In this document: positions 45,065 through 55,432 of the stretch, one piece after another | Layout: the number at the start of each line of letters is the position of its first letter | How positions within the stretch are numbered: position 1 is the first letter of the stretch | Assembly: GCA_029931535.1 (NCBI GenBank) | Contig: JAQPZY010001423.1 | Span: forward strand, 1,385,501-1,449,500 | Source: Margaritifera margaritifera | Lineage: Eukaryota > Mollusca > Bivalvia > Unionida > Margaritiferidae | Direction of reading: 5' to 3' | Length of the DNA stretch: 64,000 nucleotides | Program-made: the position numbers and the translations under genes | The notes under the pieces: model-generated | What the model saw: only the letters and a program-made list of their open reading frames with translations | Told to the model about the DNA's origin: nothing | Database searches by the model: none

Positions 45065-46060
45065 AGATGTTATAATTTGCGCACCACATTGAGATGTGGT
45101 AGCCCAATAGTAATCACTTTTCCTGTCTGTCTGTTAGCACTTCTTGTGGCCACCAAAGCTCTGCAACCATTGCATGTAATTAGGGCATTGCATTGGGGTG
45201 TTGGAACCTTATAGTAATCGTCTTTTCCATCTGTCTGTCCATTCACATGTGAAACCATCAAAACTGCAACCCTTACATGTAAGTGGATGCCATTTGGTTG
45301 GTGAACTGCCTATTAAAAGTAGATGTGCCTTTCAAAGGTTTTGTCTTTCAATTCCAATTTTGACAGAGTTATTGCCCTTTTTTGATCAATTTTAAATCAC
45401 CACAGCAGAACCATGTAACAAGCATATCCGAGTTGCCATTCAACATATTCCGATGGAATTTGGTGTGTACATTGTCTCCTAGACCTAGTTGTGCCTTTTT
45501 ATGTGTCAAGTTCATTTTGGATAGAGTTAAGGTCCTTGACAATTAACTTCATGCCTTCACATGGAATGTTGCCTGTAACCAGCATAGCATATTCTGATGC
45601 AATCTGGTATGAACATTGGTTCATAGACCTATGTGCCTTTTACGGGTTTTATCTGATCAACTTTATTTAGGATATTTATGGTCCTTGAAATTAATTTCAT
45701 ATCTTCATATGGGATGTTGCTTGTAACAAGCATAGCTCAAGAACCATTCAACATATTCTGATGCAATTAGAGTTATGGCCCTTGTCAATCAACTTTATAT
45801 CTTGATATGGGATGTTAATTGTAATAAGCATAGCTCAAGAACCATTAAACATATTGTGATGCAAACACTATTTTAATGACCTAGATCTGTAATTTTATGG
45901 ATTTTTTGTGTCTACTCCATTTTTACAGAGTCATGGCCCTTGTTGATTAGATTCATATTTTTACATTGGATGTTGCTTGTATTGTCGAGTTCTTGAAGGA
46001 GTCCACTTTCAAGCATTCTGCATCATCATTTAGATAAGTCATGGCCCCTGAATTTCCATC
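45065..46060 (+). mobile_element. Tandem-core repeat element, diverged units
   Basis: It opens with TTTGCGCACCACATTGAGAT and then repeats diverged units containing AACAAGCATAGCTCAAGAAC, CATTCAACATATTCTGATGC, AATTTGGTGTGTACATTG, CATAGACCTA..TGTGCCTTT, GAGTTATGGCCCTTGTCAAT and CATATGGGATGTTGCTTGTA. Unit length varies from about 110 to 180 bp. No protein coding. Confidence 0.65.
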
Positions 46061-46555
46061 TTCTTGTAACTTTGGTTTCCCAAAACAAGTTCTTCTGTTT
46101 AAGCCCCTACGAAACATACTGTAATGAGCAAGGGCCCTTTGCTAATTGTTCAAGTTTCGAGTAAAGTCTACATTGGAGCATTAGAATGTTTTTATAACCT
46201 GTGTGAGTACATTTAATTACATGATGTTAAGTGATGCATGTTGGCTTGTGGCATTTGTTCCCACAACCTGAAATAAAATATAGGAAATATGGAATAACTT
46301 GATCTAAAACAACTCAGAAAGTTTATATTTTAATTCAGTCCAGTTTAAAGGCATTTTTTTTCTCATTTGAAAGCTATAAGTATTAAAAAATAAATTTTGT
46401 TGTATTGGGAACAATTTTCTTCTACAAATGAGCATGGAGCTTAAGAGTAAATTTCAGAACTACCTATTGAACATGGTTACCTCCATTTACACAGTATTAA
46501 GAGAAGAGAGATTTGGAAAATGTAGCCCCATAAATCATTAATGTGTTGATTAAAG

Positions 46556-46720
46556 AAACCAGAATGGCTCATTGGTAGAGAATGAGAGAATTGTCAGTTG
46601 ACCATCCATGTTTGATGGTCTTCTCAAAGTACTCCAGTCAAACAGAAACTGCAGTAATAACCACACTCATTTCACTTCTGTAGTTCTGTTATGTATGTAT
46701 GTATGTATGTACGTAGTAGC
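46556..46720 (+). mobile_element. tRNA-derived SINE-like element, followed by a TATG microsatellite
   Basis: AATGGCTCATTGGTAGAGAA resembles a tRNA A box. The body includes CTTCTCAAAGTACTCCAG, like the SINE body on the minus strand at 1880-2103. A (TATG)n run occupies about 46690-46711. The B box is not clear, so the copy is degraded. Confidence 0.4.
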
Positions 46721-46850
46721 TATTTACAGCACCTCTGCAAAATAGTGGCTAAATGGTACCAATTAAAAGTAAAGTTTGAAAAATCTGTAGTTTTGGGTTT
46801 GCTCCTCCATGAATAGGGGATGCATGGTCAAAAGTCATGGTTTCAAACTA

Positions 46851-47552
46851 CAGTGAAACCCCTCAAAACTGAAAACCCTCGAGACCAAATTTAATTTTCG
46901 GTTGTGAGGTTTTCAGTTTACTGAGGGTTTCGCAGATGTGAAAAAAATGTCTTTTTATAAGCGTTTATGTGACTCGAGGAAGAGAAAGAATGTAATTATG
47001 AGAGAACATCTGTGTATGTGTGTGTGTAAGAGTGCACAAAGAAAGATGTTTTGTTTTTTGTTAACATTTAATGAAAAATTAACTGAACAACATATGTTCC
47101 TTCCAAAAATTACATCCATTCACATTGAAATATTGTCCTCATTTAAAGAAACATTTAAGGAACAAGATACTTTTAAAACTGTACTAAAAGTTCATTAGAA
47201 TTATCAATGATAATCCATAATGTTTCAATACTACGTATAATGCATAGTGTTCCTATGCTAAATTCTTCTGCTTTCTTCGATGTAGGTTTTGGCACAGATT
47301 CATACTCTTTGATCCAGCCAATTTTATCCTGTAAGGACAGTTCAATCCTACGATGCTTAGCTGGCAATTCTGACGTTGTGACGCACGAGTGAAAGCAAAT
47401 GACAGTCATAGCTTCTTAAATATATGTATGTAATTATTCTTCTCCTTTGAAAATCAATTGCGTGAATCTGACTTTTAGAATATTTTGTCAGTTTCTGTTG
47501 GCAAAGCATCACAAGTAAGGCCGCATGCCTGCTTAAATAAAGCCTGGGTATT

Positions 47553-47585
<33 letters not shown>

Positions 47586-48030
47586 CGTCTAAGAACCATT
47601 TATACAAATAAATAACTTATCTACATGCATTTAGTTATTAATAATTTATCATATTAGGTGGCTCTTTTTTATGGTGCAAAGACTTCAGATTAGCCTACTG
47701 ATTGTCCTAATCTGCTCGGCGGGCATGTCAAGTTCTGTTTTAACGTCTCATGCCCTTGTTAATCGTAAATAATGTGGTCTAGTGTGTGTCAGGAATTTAG
47801 CAGCTAAATAGATTTCCCAGTTCAAAGTGAGTTTCGGTTTTAAGGGATTTTAAACTGTAATATTGAAATTTGGGATTGCAATTTGTATTGGTTTTTAGAG
47901 GGGGGGGGTGTTGATTTACTGGGGAAAAAAATGATGATATTAAAGAAGGAAAAAATTCAGAACCCCCCCAAAATTTTGATCTTGAAGGAATTCCAGTATA
48001 CCGAGAGTTCAGTTTTGATGGGTTTCACTG
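46851..48030 (-). mobile_element. Decayed Tigger/pogo-type DNA transposon (1180 bp)
   Basis: The left end CAGTGAAACCCCTCAAAACT and the inverse of the right end (CAGTGAAACCCATCAAAACT) are nearly identical 20-mers. TA precedes the left end; TG follows the right end, probably a mutated TA. The interior, on the minus strand, holds a remnant of a CENP-B/pogo-type DNA-binding segment but no DDE catalytic region. A23 at 47562-47584 is a simple tract, not evidence of retroposition. It is classed as an internally deleted element. Confidence 0.85.
47173..47409 (-). pseudogene. Remnant of the Tigger/pogo transposase N-terminal HTH
   Basis: The minus-strand frame reads AKHRRIELSLQDKIGWIKEY, then ESVPKPTSKKAEEFSIGT. 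This fits the pattern of CENP-B-type N-terminal HTH domains: K-R-x-x-L-S-L-x-x-K-x-x-x-I-x-x-x-E, then K-x-A-x-x-F-x-I. The second half of the domain (L-C-I-I-R-S-I) is already degenerate and the frame ends without the central HTH or DDE domain. It lies between the element's own TIRs. Confidence 0.6.
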
Positions 48031-48474
48031 TGTTATGACCAGAGAAGCAAATTAGCTCCAGTTGCTAAAGTTTGTCAGTATTTCCATTTTGAAAACCGAC
48101 CACTTTTGTCCAGGTTTAGCACTCTTGAGGAGTTGAATATAGTAAGCAAAGCAAATATATTTGCTTTTTATTTCCAGTTACCAGCTGTGACTACTGGAAA
48201 TGGCTACCAGCCACTTATTGTGGTATTATTTAGAACCTATTGTTTTCAAGATGAGGTATAAAATGCTATGTTATATTCTTTACAACTTTTAAAGGAGTGG
48301 AGAATGTATTCATAATATCTCTGTAACTCAATAAACATACCGGTACTGAGCTCAAAAAGGTCATCCAGCAACTATTTCCACAAAATTTGCAATATTTTGG
48401 ATGTCTGTATTTAAAATGTTTTGCCACTAGTATTTCAAAGGTTAAAAAAAGGCTAAACCAACAGTGATAGTAGT

Positions 48475-49110
48475 CCCTCACAATAAAGCCCCTCATTACT
48501 CTGATGACCTCCTGTAGCATTTGTATGGTCATAGATCCCATTAAATTGGTACCTCACAATAAAGCCCATCGTTATACTGATACCCCTCCTGTATCATGGG
48601 TATGGTCATGTATCCCATTAAATTGGTCCCTCACAATCAAGTCCCTCATTATACTGATGCCTTCCTGTAGCATGGGTATGGTCATGGATCCCATTAAAAT
48701 GGTCACTCACAATAAAGTCCCTCATTATACTGATGCCCCTCTTGTAGCATGGGTATGGTCATGGATCCCATTAAATTGGTACCTCATAATAAAGTCCCTC
48801 ATTATACTGATGCCCTCCTGTAGCATGGGTATGGTCATAAAATCCCATTCAATTAGTCCCTCACAATAAACTCCCTCATTATACGGATGCTTTTCCTGAA
48901 GCATGGATCCCATTAAATTGGTCCCTCACAATAAAGTCCCTCATTATACTGATGCCCTCCTGTAGCATGGGTATTGTCATGGATCCCATTAGTCACTCAC
49001 AATAAAGCCCTTCATTATACCAATTCTCCTCCTGTAACATGGATATGGTCATGTATCCCATTAAATTGATCCCCTCCTGTAGCAAAGACATGGTCATGGA
49101 TCCGATTAAA
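48475..49110. repeat. Tandem repeat, about 76-bp unit, about 8 copies
   Basis: These are the units described for the surrounding element. Length varies through internal deletions, for example the copy near 48900 lacking GGTATGGTCAT. Confidence 0.92.
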
Positions 49111-49228
49111 TTTGTTTTTTTCATTGCTATCTAATTTAAGTTCTTGGCTAACGAGAACCAATCATATTGTAGTTTCACATAATTAAATACTCCCTTTTTT
49201 TATTTTTTTATGCACAATTATGACAACA

Positions 49229-49425
49229 GGGGCTCCAGGTGGCTGAGTGGTCTAAGGTGCTCACCTTTACAGATCACTCACCTCTGTCCAGGTGAGAAAG
49301 CTTGCCAGTATCTTCCCATGGGTCGGTGGTTCTTCCTGGGGTTTTTCCAAGTTCCTCCTCCACCAAATATACTGGCTGCCATGCCTATCATGTGCTGAAA
49401 AATGGTGTTAAACCCCACATGACAA
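49229..49425 (+). mobile_element. tRNA(Leu/Ser-like)-derived SINE
   Basis: GGGGCTCCAGGTGGCTGAGT followed by GGTCTAAGGTGCTCACC is a clear class II tRNA-like 5' half with A box. GGTCGGTGGTTCTTCCTGGG stands where the B box belongs, with the critical TTCGA lost. The body (TTTTTCCAAGTTCCTCCTCC, ACCAAATATACTGGCTGCC) and GTGTTAAACCCC end resemble widespread molluscan/invertebrate SINE bodies. It cannot be a functional tRNA gene. Confidence 0.7.
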
Positions 49426-49529
49426 GACCAGACTTGTTGCAACATTTCTCAGTATATGGTTCCCTATCTTGTAAAGCAGGTAAGCTTCGTGGCTGCCATG
49501 AATAGCATTATAACTGGATGCACTGTACT

Positions 49530-50710
49530 GTAGTATACTCTACTGACTGGGGGGAGGGGGGGGCTGTGTGACTATGGCACATTATCTTATTATCAGTTGT
49601 TTCCTCCCGCTCTGCTATATAGTCCAATTCAATCAACACCTAATACAAGTATCTTAGTCAACAATAGTACAACTGAAAAGTACAGAATTTTGTACAGTCA
49701 ACGGACAGTATTCAACTTATTCCACATGCCTTAATAAGTACACCCCACTCATTTTGGTTAAGACTTGCATAAAGAACTGAAGAAAACAACGCATCCACTT
49801 CTAAGGACATATGTCAATCCAAGCATGTCTTGTGGGAGAGAGGTGGTTGCTTGTATATGCCCCGAATGTCATGATTTTCTTAGAACCTACCACCATGCAT
49901 GCCTGGTGTATTGCTACCACTCAGTTTTGTTAAATCAGTCTAAAAAATGGATCTTATGTTTTATTGGGTATGACCATATTGTGAAAGAGAATGAACTTCC
50001 AGAGTCGATAGGTCTCAACACAAACAAGGGGAGCTAACTCTTGTAGTACATATATGTAATGCAGATCTTGTTTATGATATCGGTGTGTGCTTTTATGACG
50101 AGTTTTAACCTTATGAAATTTACCCAAATTATAACTTTTTTGAAGCATGCAGTGCAGGTATTATGTCAAATACAGAAAACAAATTAAAATTTGTGTCACC
50201 TTTAACCACCTCCATCCTTGTAGACTACCATGGCTATTATAAATGTTCTAGGGACTACCATTACCATTTACTTGCATCTGTCTAGAAATGAAAGTGACAA
50301 ATGTCATTTTCAATCAAGACAACAAAGAAGGATTTCAAGAAAGACTGTGATGTACAACAGACCATTAGATCTTTATTTCAGCAGATGTATAACAGCATTC
50401 AAATGCTTTGATGATATTGGTGATGGATGAAAACAACAATTTTTCTACAATGTCTTACTGAAATTATCACTCGTAAGAAAGTTGGATTTTCAAGAACAGC
50501 TGGCATAACTTGCTAGAAGCTGCTATACAATCAATAAAAAGTAAATAAATTTTGACTAATTCATTTAGATCAACTGTTATCTGCTGTTAATATTCATGAT
50601 TAAAACAGCTCACAACTGTGGGACAAGCAACAGAAAATGGCAATAAAAATAATCGAAAACTTCAGTACTGGTAACTGCTGCTCCTGGACCCTGAATAGTG
50701 ATCTTCAACT
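49530..50710. other. Intergenic sequence without recognised features
   Basis: A few short open frames lack protein-like composition. No repeat structure apart from a G-rich run near 49549-49564. Confidence 0.4.
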
Positions 50711-50715
50711 TAATA

Positions 50716-50878
50716 CAGTAAAATCTGCCTTGAGAGACCAACCCTTTGCCAACAAACAAAAAAAGATCTTGAGATGTATTCTCTAAAAAGAGATTCAGTA
50801 TTTTCTGCATTAAGAATTCCTGTCTCTCGAGACAGGTGGTCATCCATGGCAGTGGTCTTTTCAAGCCAGGTTTTACAG
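50716..50878. mobile_element. TA-flanked MITE (163 bp)
   Basis: CAGTAAAATCTGCCTTGAGA with GACCA at the left is mirrored at the right by TGGTCTTTTCAAGCCAGGTT with TTACAG. TA flanks both sides (50714-50715 and 50879-50880). The type of TIR suits a Tigger/pogo-derived MITE. It lies about 470 bp downstream of the DPY19L-like stop. Confidence 0.78.
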
Positions 50879-50954
50879 TAAAACTATTTCAGGCAATTAA
50901 AGGTTTTTTATGCTGATTGGTGAGTACAGACAAACTGTACATGGTCTCCTAACA

Positions 50955-51062
50955 CTACTTGTCAATTAGGCAGAATAATGATACACTATATACAGCTTGC
51001 ACATATACTTGTCAATTGGGCAGAATAATGATACCCTATATACAGCTTGCACATATACTTGA
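50955..51062. repeat. 50-bp direct duplication
   Basis: ACTTGTCAATTAGGCAGAAT, AATGATACACTATATACAGC, TTGCACATAT is repeated once with two substitutions. Confidence 0.93.
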
Positions 51063-51188
51063 AAGTATATTACCTATTTTCTGTAAGATTTTGGTCATTT
51101 TTGTTTACCTCCAGAGAGGCCATTTGAAAAAAAAATGCTACAATTACTGATGATAAAATATCACATAACCAAGATACTTAGTGTTGTA

Positions 51189-51194
51189 TTTAAT
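51189..51194 (-). terminator. Candidate poly(A) signal (ATTAAA) of the DPY19L-like gene
   Basis: TTTAAT on the + strand is ATTAAA on the minus strand, about 150 nt beyond the stop codon at 51346-51348. No AATAAA was found closer. Weak on its own. Confidence 0.3.
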
Positions 51195-51345
51195 GTAAAT
51201 ATTCAAACTGAAACAATTCAATAATAAGAATTGTTTGTAACAGAAAATGCAGATCTTGTATCCTACATCATGGGCAAAAATTAGAACATACAACAGACAA
51301 TACATGAATAAACTTGAGAGTTTCAAAACATATTTCCTTTTTTGA

Positions 51346-51495
51346 CTAGAGAACATGATACACTCTGAATGTTCTATTGTTAAGCACCAGTTTGAAATAT
51401 TTAGAATAATTGCTGGCTCCATTTCGTACTTCATCACAAAACCGTTGAACGCTACTCCTTACTAAGCCTGATTCTGTCTTACCATTGTCAGGTAT
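51346..51495 (-). CDS. DPY19-family C-mannosyltransferase, terminal exon
   Basis: On the minus strand TTCTGTATTTCAG precedes an exon of 50 codons, IPDNGKTESGLVRSSVQ, then RFCDEVRNGASNYSKYFKLV, then LNNRTFRVYHVL and TAG. R-F-C-(D/E)-E followed by Y-F-x-x-V-x-x-N-x-(T)-F-x-V-Y is the characteristic end of DPY19 proteins. DPY19 enzymes are multipass ER membrane proteins that transfer mannose from dolichol-phosphate-mannose to tryptophan in WxxW motifs, notably of thrombospondin repeats. This exon belongs to the C-terminal luminal region. It joins the exon at 54193-54345 in phase 0. Confidence 0.88.
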   Translation of the reverse strand: MPDNGKTESGLVRSSVQRFCDEVRNGASNYSKYFKLVLNNRTFRVYHVL

Positions 51496-51611
51496 CTGAA
51501 ATACAGAAGGTCAAAAAAGGTCAGACTGATGGTTGAATATCAGATGTAACAGATTTCAAATTCTGTGAAAAAATACAGTTGGATTGAAAATGTATTTCAG
51601 CATAGCCATCT

Positions 51612-51850
51612 TGAGTCCATCTCAACACGGTCTAATATGTATACCCTTCCAGTTTTCTGAAAAAATACTTCAAGAAATTAAAAATGATAACTACAGACCT
51701 TGACAACATGAAAGCTCAGTTATTTTGAGCCAGTAAATGAATGTCAATTTCAGTTAGAAGTATAATTTATAGCAGATGATGGTAGATGTGTAAATTCCTG
51801 TACCAATCTGTCATTTTTGTAAGATATTATGGGTATGACTGGTCTTAGAT
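51612..51850. repeat. Single arm of the foldback element found at 54530-55100
   Basis: TATGTATACCCTTCCAGTTT, TCTGAAAA, AACTACAGACCTTGACAACA, TGAAAGCTCAGTTATTTTGA, AATGAATGTCAATTTCAGTT and TATTATGGGTA parallel both arms of the foldback. No partner arm lies nearby. Confidence 0.7.
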
Positions 51851-52424
51851 TCTCCTTGGTAAACATTTTCATTGCTATAGGGGATGAAATAGTAAAACTA
51901 CAACTCTGTATCAGTTTTACCCTTAATGCCTTGCTGGAAATTATAAACTAATACTCTCGTTCTGCAGCCATTTGATGCATGTATAAAATTCACAGATTTA
52001 ATTTCATGATCATCCACAGCTTAAAAGTGAAACATTCGCTGGAACACGATGGAAGATTTTTTTAAAATCTGAGACAAAGCCTTGGAGTCCAAATTTATTC
52101 CCAAGTATTCTGGCAATTTTACAATCTGTTCATGATCATTACTGGTTGATACTTATAAACCAACTTAATGATTTATTTAAAAGAAAACCATACGCAGCCA
52201 AGTTTTCTTGCAATGTCTAAAGTAAATCTAAATATAGTTCTGGATACTGTGTTATCACTTATTTTTGGGGGTATCAATTTTTGTTCATATATAAATTCAT
52301 GGATAGGGAATTATGACCTATTATTTTCACAGATGGATCACTGTTGGGTACATTAAAAATCCGAGGTTTTTAGCAACCACTAAACCAATTAAAATTTGTA
52401 CACCATAAATAAAAGTGAACTTGC

Positions 52425-52700
52425 AGTATGCTGTGAGCAATGATACATTGTTACCTGAAGATAGACCCTGTCATACTCGCAGTATGCTGCGAACAGTCAT
52501 GCACTGTCAACTGTGGACAGACCCTGTCTGTAGGTAGTGCTCTACAGTTTGTATGCACTTCTGAGGGACCAATATAAGGTGAAGTTGTTTGCGTTAGCAA
52601 AATGCACAATGGAGAGAATGTTGGCATACCTCTATGCTAGTTCATGTAATAATTAAATCCTATGCAAAGTGCAAAACCGTAGAGTGCAACCTTAAAGCAA
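52425..52700. repeat. Dispersed repeat in a DPY19L-like intron, intact copy
   Basis: Modules in order are ATAGACCCTGTCATACTCGC, AGTATGCTGCGAACAGTCAT, GTAGTGCTCTACAGTTTGTA, ATAAGGTGAAGTTGTTTGCG, TGCACAATGGAGAGAATGTT, CATACCTCTATG and CCTATGCAAAGTGCAAAACC. The same modules occur at 53265-53385 and 53883-54022. Confidence 0.75.
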
Positions 52701-53264
52701 CTTATGAACATTTGTGCAATTGCTTTTCTCTTTTTCATATCATGTATGATTTTCTCAATAAAATGGTAAAAACAATTTAAATTTAAAACTGTTTGATTAA
52801 GTGAAAGAAAAATATAGCAAAAATGTTTTTCTTCATTCATTTGAAATAAAATTATGGAAAAAATTATGACAAAGCAGATTCACTTTCTTCTATATACTAG
52901 TGTTAGAAGAATTAGCAAACTTTTAACCCTCTGAGCTTTGACCTCTGTGAACCTGATCTGGTCCATCCCTGTTCAAACTGTAAAATTTATTAGTGACCTC
53001 TCGGAATAATTGTGGCAAGTTTCATGTTCCTCTCTTTTAGCATAACATTGGTCGCTATGTTGATATAATGCAATGTGCATTTTTAAAATAGCCTACTTTT
53101 CATCACGGTTTGGGGGGAGGGGGCAGGGCTTGTGTGGGACTTTGCAGCTAATGAATACTGTTCTGTGGAAGAAATAAGTGAGAATAAAGATACTTGTGAC
53201 TTTAATGTTTCAGCTACACAACCAAACTTAAATCATACAATAATAATACCTATCTGGTCTTTAT

Positions 53265-54022
53265 GGTAGCACTCTACAGTTAGTATGTACTTCAGAGAGA
53301 GGGACCAGTATAAGGTGAAGTTGTTTGCATTGGCAACATGCACAATGGAGAGTATGTTCGCATACCTCTATGTTACTTTCATGTACTGTGAATTAAATTT
53401 CTTTATATGTGGTAATTATGGAAACTACCATATGCACTCTCTAAAGCCAACAGCTGATAAAATGGCTGCTCCCAAGTGCTCTAAAATGAGCCTAAACTAG
53501 TTCAAAATACACTAACTTTAGCAGTTATTAAAAAATATAGAAAATGAATTTTGCCAGTTTAGACAAAACTAGCTTCTGAAAGTGCAATGAATGAATCGTA
53601 AAATATATAAAAAGTATAAAAAGTTATCGGTTTGTTTTTTTCCAATTTACCTTCTAAGTCCAGGAAGTGAAAATAACCAAGCGGAGCTTGCAATCTTCTG
53701 AAAGGAGCACATCTAAAGTAAGGGTAAGCTGTATACTCTATAACCCAAATTACATCCATCAATCATACACCAAAACAAATAGAATTTAAAATTATTTTAA
53801 CAATACCTAAGATGTACAAGGTCTGTTTTAAATAACCAGGATAACCAGTAAGGAAAACATGGGAAATTCTTTTTCTTTACAAATCAAACCCTATGCAAAG
53901 TGCGAAACTGTAGAGTGCAACCGTAAGCAGCCATGCACTGTCGCCTGTGAATAGACCCTGTCGTACTCATAGTATGCTGTGAGCAGTTGTGTACTGTCAG
54001 CTGTGGATAGACCTGTCATGTT
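53265..54022. repeat. Second copy of the 52425-52700 repeat, interrupted by about 495 bp
   Basis: 53265-53385 carries the GTAGCACTCTACAG to CATACCTCTATG part and 53883-54022 the CCTATGCAAAGTGCGAAACT to GACCCTGTC..ACTCATAGTATGCTG part. The sequence between (53386-53882) is absent from the intact copy, so it is either an insertion or spacer between two fragments. Confidence 0.6.
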
Positions 54023-54060
54023 CATTTTTCTCCCCTGAGGCTGTTGCCTACATGACAAAG

Positions 54061-54184
54061 CTTGAATAAGCATGTGTACAACAACTGTATTCAAGCATGT
54101 GTACAAACAACAACTGTATTCAAGCATGTGTACAAACAATAACTGTATTCAAGCATGTGTACAAACAATAACTGTATTCAAGCA
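54061..54184. repeat. Tandem repeat, about 29-bp unit, 4-5 copies
   Basis: The unit is CAAGCATGTGTACAAACAAT followed by AACTGTATT. It ends 8 bp from the splice donor side of the exon at 54193-54345. Confidence 0.92.
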
Positions 54185-54192
54185 GCGCATAC

Positions 54193-54345
54193 CTCTCCAT
54201 TATCCATATCTAACAGATCTGGTAGTCGGCACCCTGTAGATGGTGCTAGACATATGCTGTCCTCCAGAATGATGTAGTCGGTGTTGTACTTCTTCAGAAT
54301 AGCATAAACATCCTCTGGTGTCTTTCTTGCATACATCTGATACAG
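54193..54345 (-). CDS. DPY19-family C-mannosyltransferase, penultimate exon
   Basis: This minus-strand exon of exactly 51 codons lies between TTCAAACAG and GTATGCGC. It reads LYQMYARKTPEDVYAILKK, YNTDYIILEDSICLAPSTG and CRLPDLLDMDNGE. The signature Y-x-x-Y-(A/S)-(R/K)-K-(T/S/A)-P-E-(D/E)-V, then D-Y-(I/V)-I-L-E-D-S-I-C, then G-C-R-L-x-D-L-L-D is that of DPY19L3, with D-S-I-C distinguishing it from the E-x-W-C of DPY19L1/L2. The subfamily call rests on remembered sequence. Both borders are phase 0. Confidence 0.92.
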
Positions 54346-54529
54346 CTGTTTGAACAAGACACAAGAGTTTGTTATTGGTATATCAAGGATCCTACATAAG
54401 TGTCGATTTCACATGAACTTTATGAAACAAGTTCAATTTAATGTTTCGCAAGCCTTGGTGTTTGAGAAAAATATTGGAATTATTTCATTTGAAATGAGCA
54501 CAAAATGTAAACCTATTTTCATTCACTGC

Positions 54530-55100
54530 TAAAGTCTATATCCACATGGTTAAGTAGGTATACCATACCAGTTTTCTGAAAATATACGTCACCAAATTAC
54601 AAACTGCAACTAAAAACCTTGACAACACAAGAGCTCAGATATTTTGAGAAGGTAAATAAATGTCAATTTCAGTCATATGTATGCTTTGTAGCAGATGACA
54701 TCAAGAACAGAAATTTGTGTACCATTATCAGACATTTTGCAAGTCACGGGGGTAATTTTTTGCAAGGCATTGTGGGTAAAGCTATACTCTGACTAGTTCG
54801 CCCTTTATATTAATGCAAACTTTTCCAAATGATAACCTAATACTAGTCATGTAGAGAATGCCTTGCATAAAATTACCCACAATGACTTGTAAAGATGGCA
54901 TCAATTTGTACTGGAAATTCCGTTCCATAGACTAGTCTACAAAAAAAAACATACTTCTAACTGAAACTGAAATTCATTTATCTGCTCAAAATAACTGAAC
55001 TAACATGTGAAAGTCTGTAGTTATCATCTTTAATTTGGTGAAGCATTTTTTCCGAAAACTTGAAAAGTATACTTACTCGACTGTGTTGAAATAGACTTTA
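54530..55100. mobile_element. Foldback/palindromic element with about 250-bp inverted arms (571 bp)
   Basis: TAAAGTCTATATCCACATGG at the left end is mirrored by the right end, which reads TAAAGTCTATTTCAACACAG on the opposite strand. The arms continue with AGGTATACC / GGTATACTT, CAGTTTTCTGAAAA / TTTTCCGAAAACTTG, ATGTCAATTTCAGT / ACTGAAATTCAT and GGTAATTTTTTGCAAGGCAT / ATGCCTTGCATAAAATTACC, up to a short centre near 54830. It lies in the intron between the 54193 and 55990 exons. No ORF. Confidence 0.82.
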
Positions 55101-55282
55101 CCAAATGTTATACTTTCATGAGGTCCAACTATTTCACAGCTATGAAATTTGTATGATCTGCTACTAGCTGAATTTTTAAATTTAAAGAAAAAATACTTTC
55201 ATTAACGGATTTTCCGTGTGATTTCTGCAAAAATATAACAATGTGAGAAAAAGTAGTTTTACAGTAATAAAGTGCAAAAATA

Positions 55283-55432
55283 TGTAAATGTTCATCAAAA
55301 CTCCCCCAAAATATGCAAATGTTCATCAAAACTCCCCCAAAAATATTCAATTGTTCATCAAAATTCCCCCAAAATATGCAAACGTTCATCAAAACTCCCC
55401 AAAAATATACAAATGTTCACCAAAACTCCCAA
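55283..55432. repeat. Tandem repeat, about 30-bp unit, 5-6 copies
   Basis: The unit is ATATGCAAATGTTCATCAAA followed by ACTCCCCCAAA, with length shifts that keep short frames open in three phases. Not coding. Confidence 0.92.

Larger units (their letters stand above)
48470..49525. mobile_element. TIR element with a 76-bp internal tandem expansion
   Basis: It begins near AGTAGTCCCTCACAATAAAG and ends GGATGCACTG followed by TA at 49526-49527. About eight units of GTCCCTCACAATAAAGTCCC, TCATTATACTGATGCCCTCC, TGTAGCATGGGTATGGTCAT, GGATCCCATTAAATTG follow the head. Then come AGTTCTTGGCTAACGAGAAC and, near the end, CATGAATAGCATTATAAC, which parallel the interior and end of 16106-16408. A SINE-like insert sits at 49229-49425. 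Confidence 0.75.

Noticed and set aside
47562..47584. A23 tract as a retroposition poly(A) tail
   Set aside because: It lies inside the TIR-bounded Tigger/pogo-type element, without an upstream spliced copy or target duplication at the tract, so it is a simple repeat.
49229..49320. Functional tRNA gene
   Set aside because: The A box is good, but the B box has lost its TTCGA core and no cloverleaf closes. It is a SINE head.
49765..50430. Short + strand frames of 66-90 codons as a small gene
   Set aside because: No recognisable domain, no consistent splice structure, and composition like the surrounding AT-rich DNA.
53639..53724. Possible minus-strand exon (CAPFRRLQAPLGYFHFLDLE)
   Set aside because: It has acceptor- and donor-like borders, but the DPY19L-like exons on either side join in phase without it and nothing in DPY19 proteins matches it.
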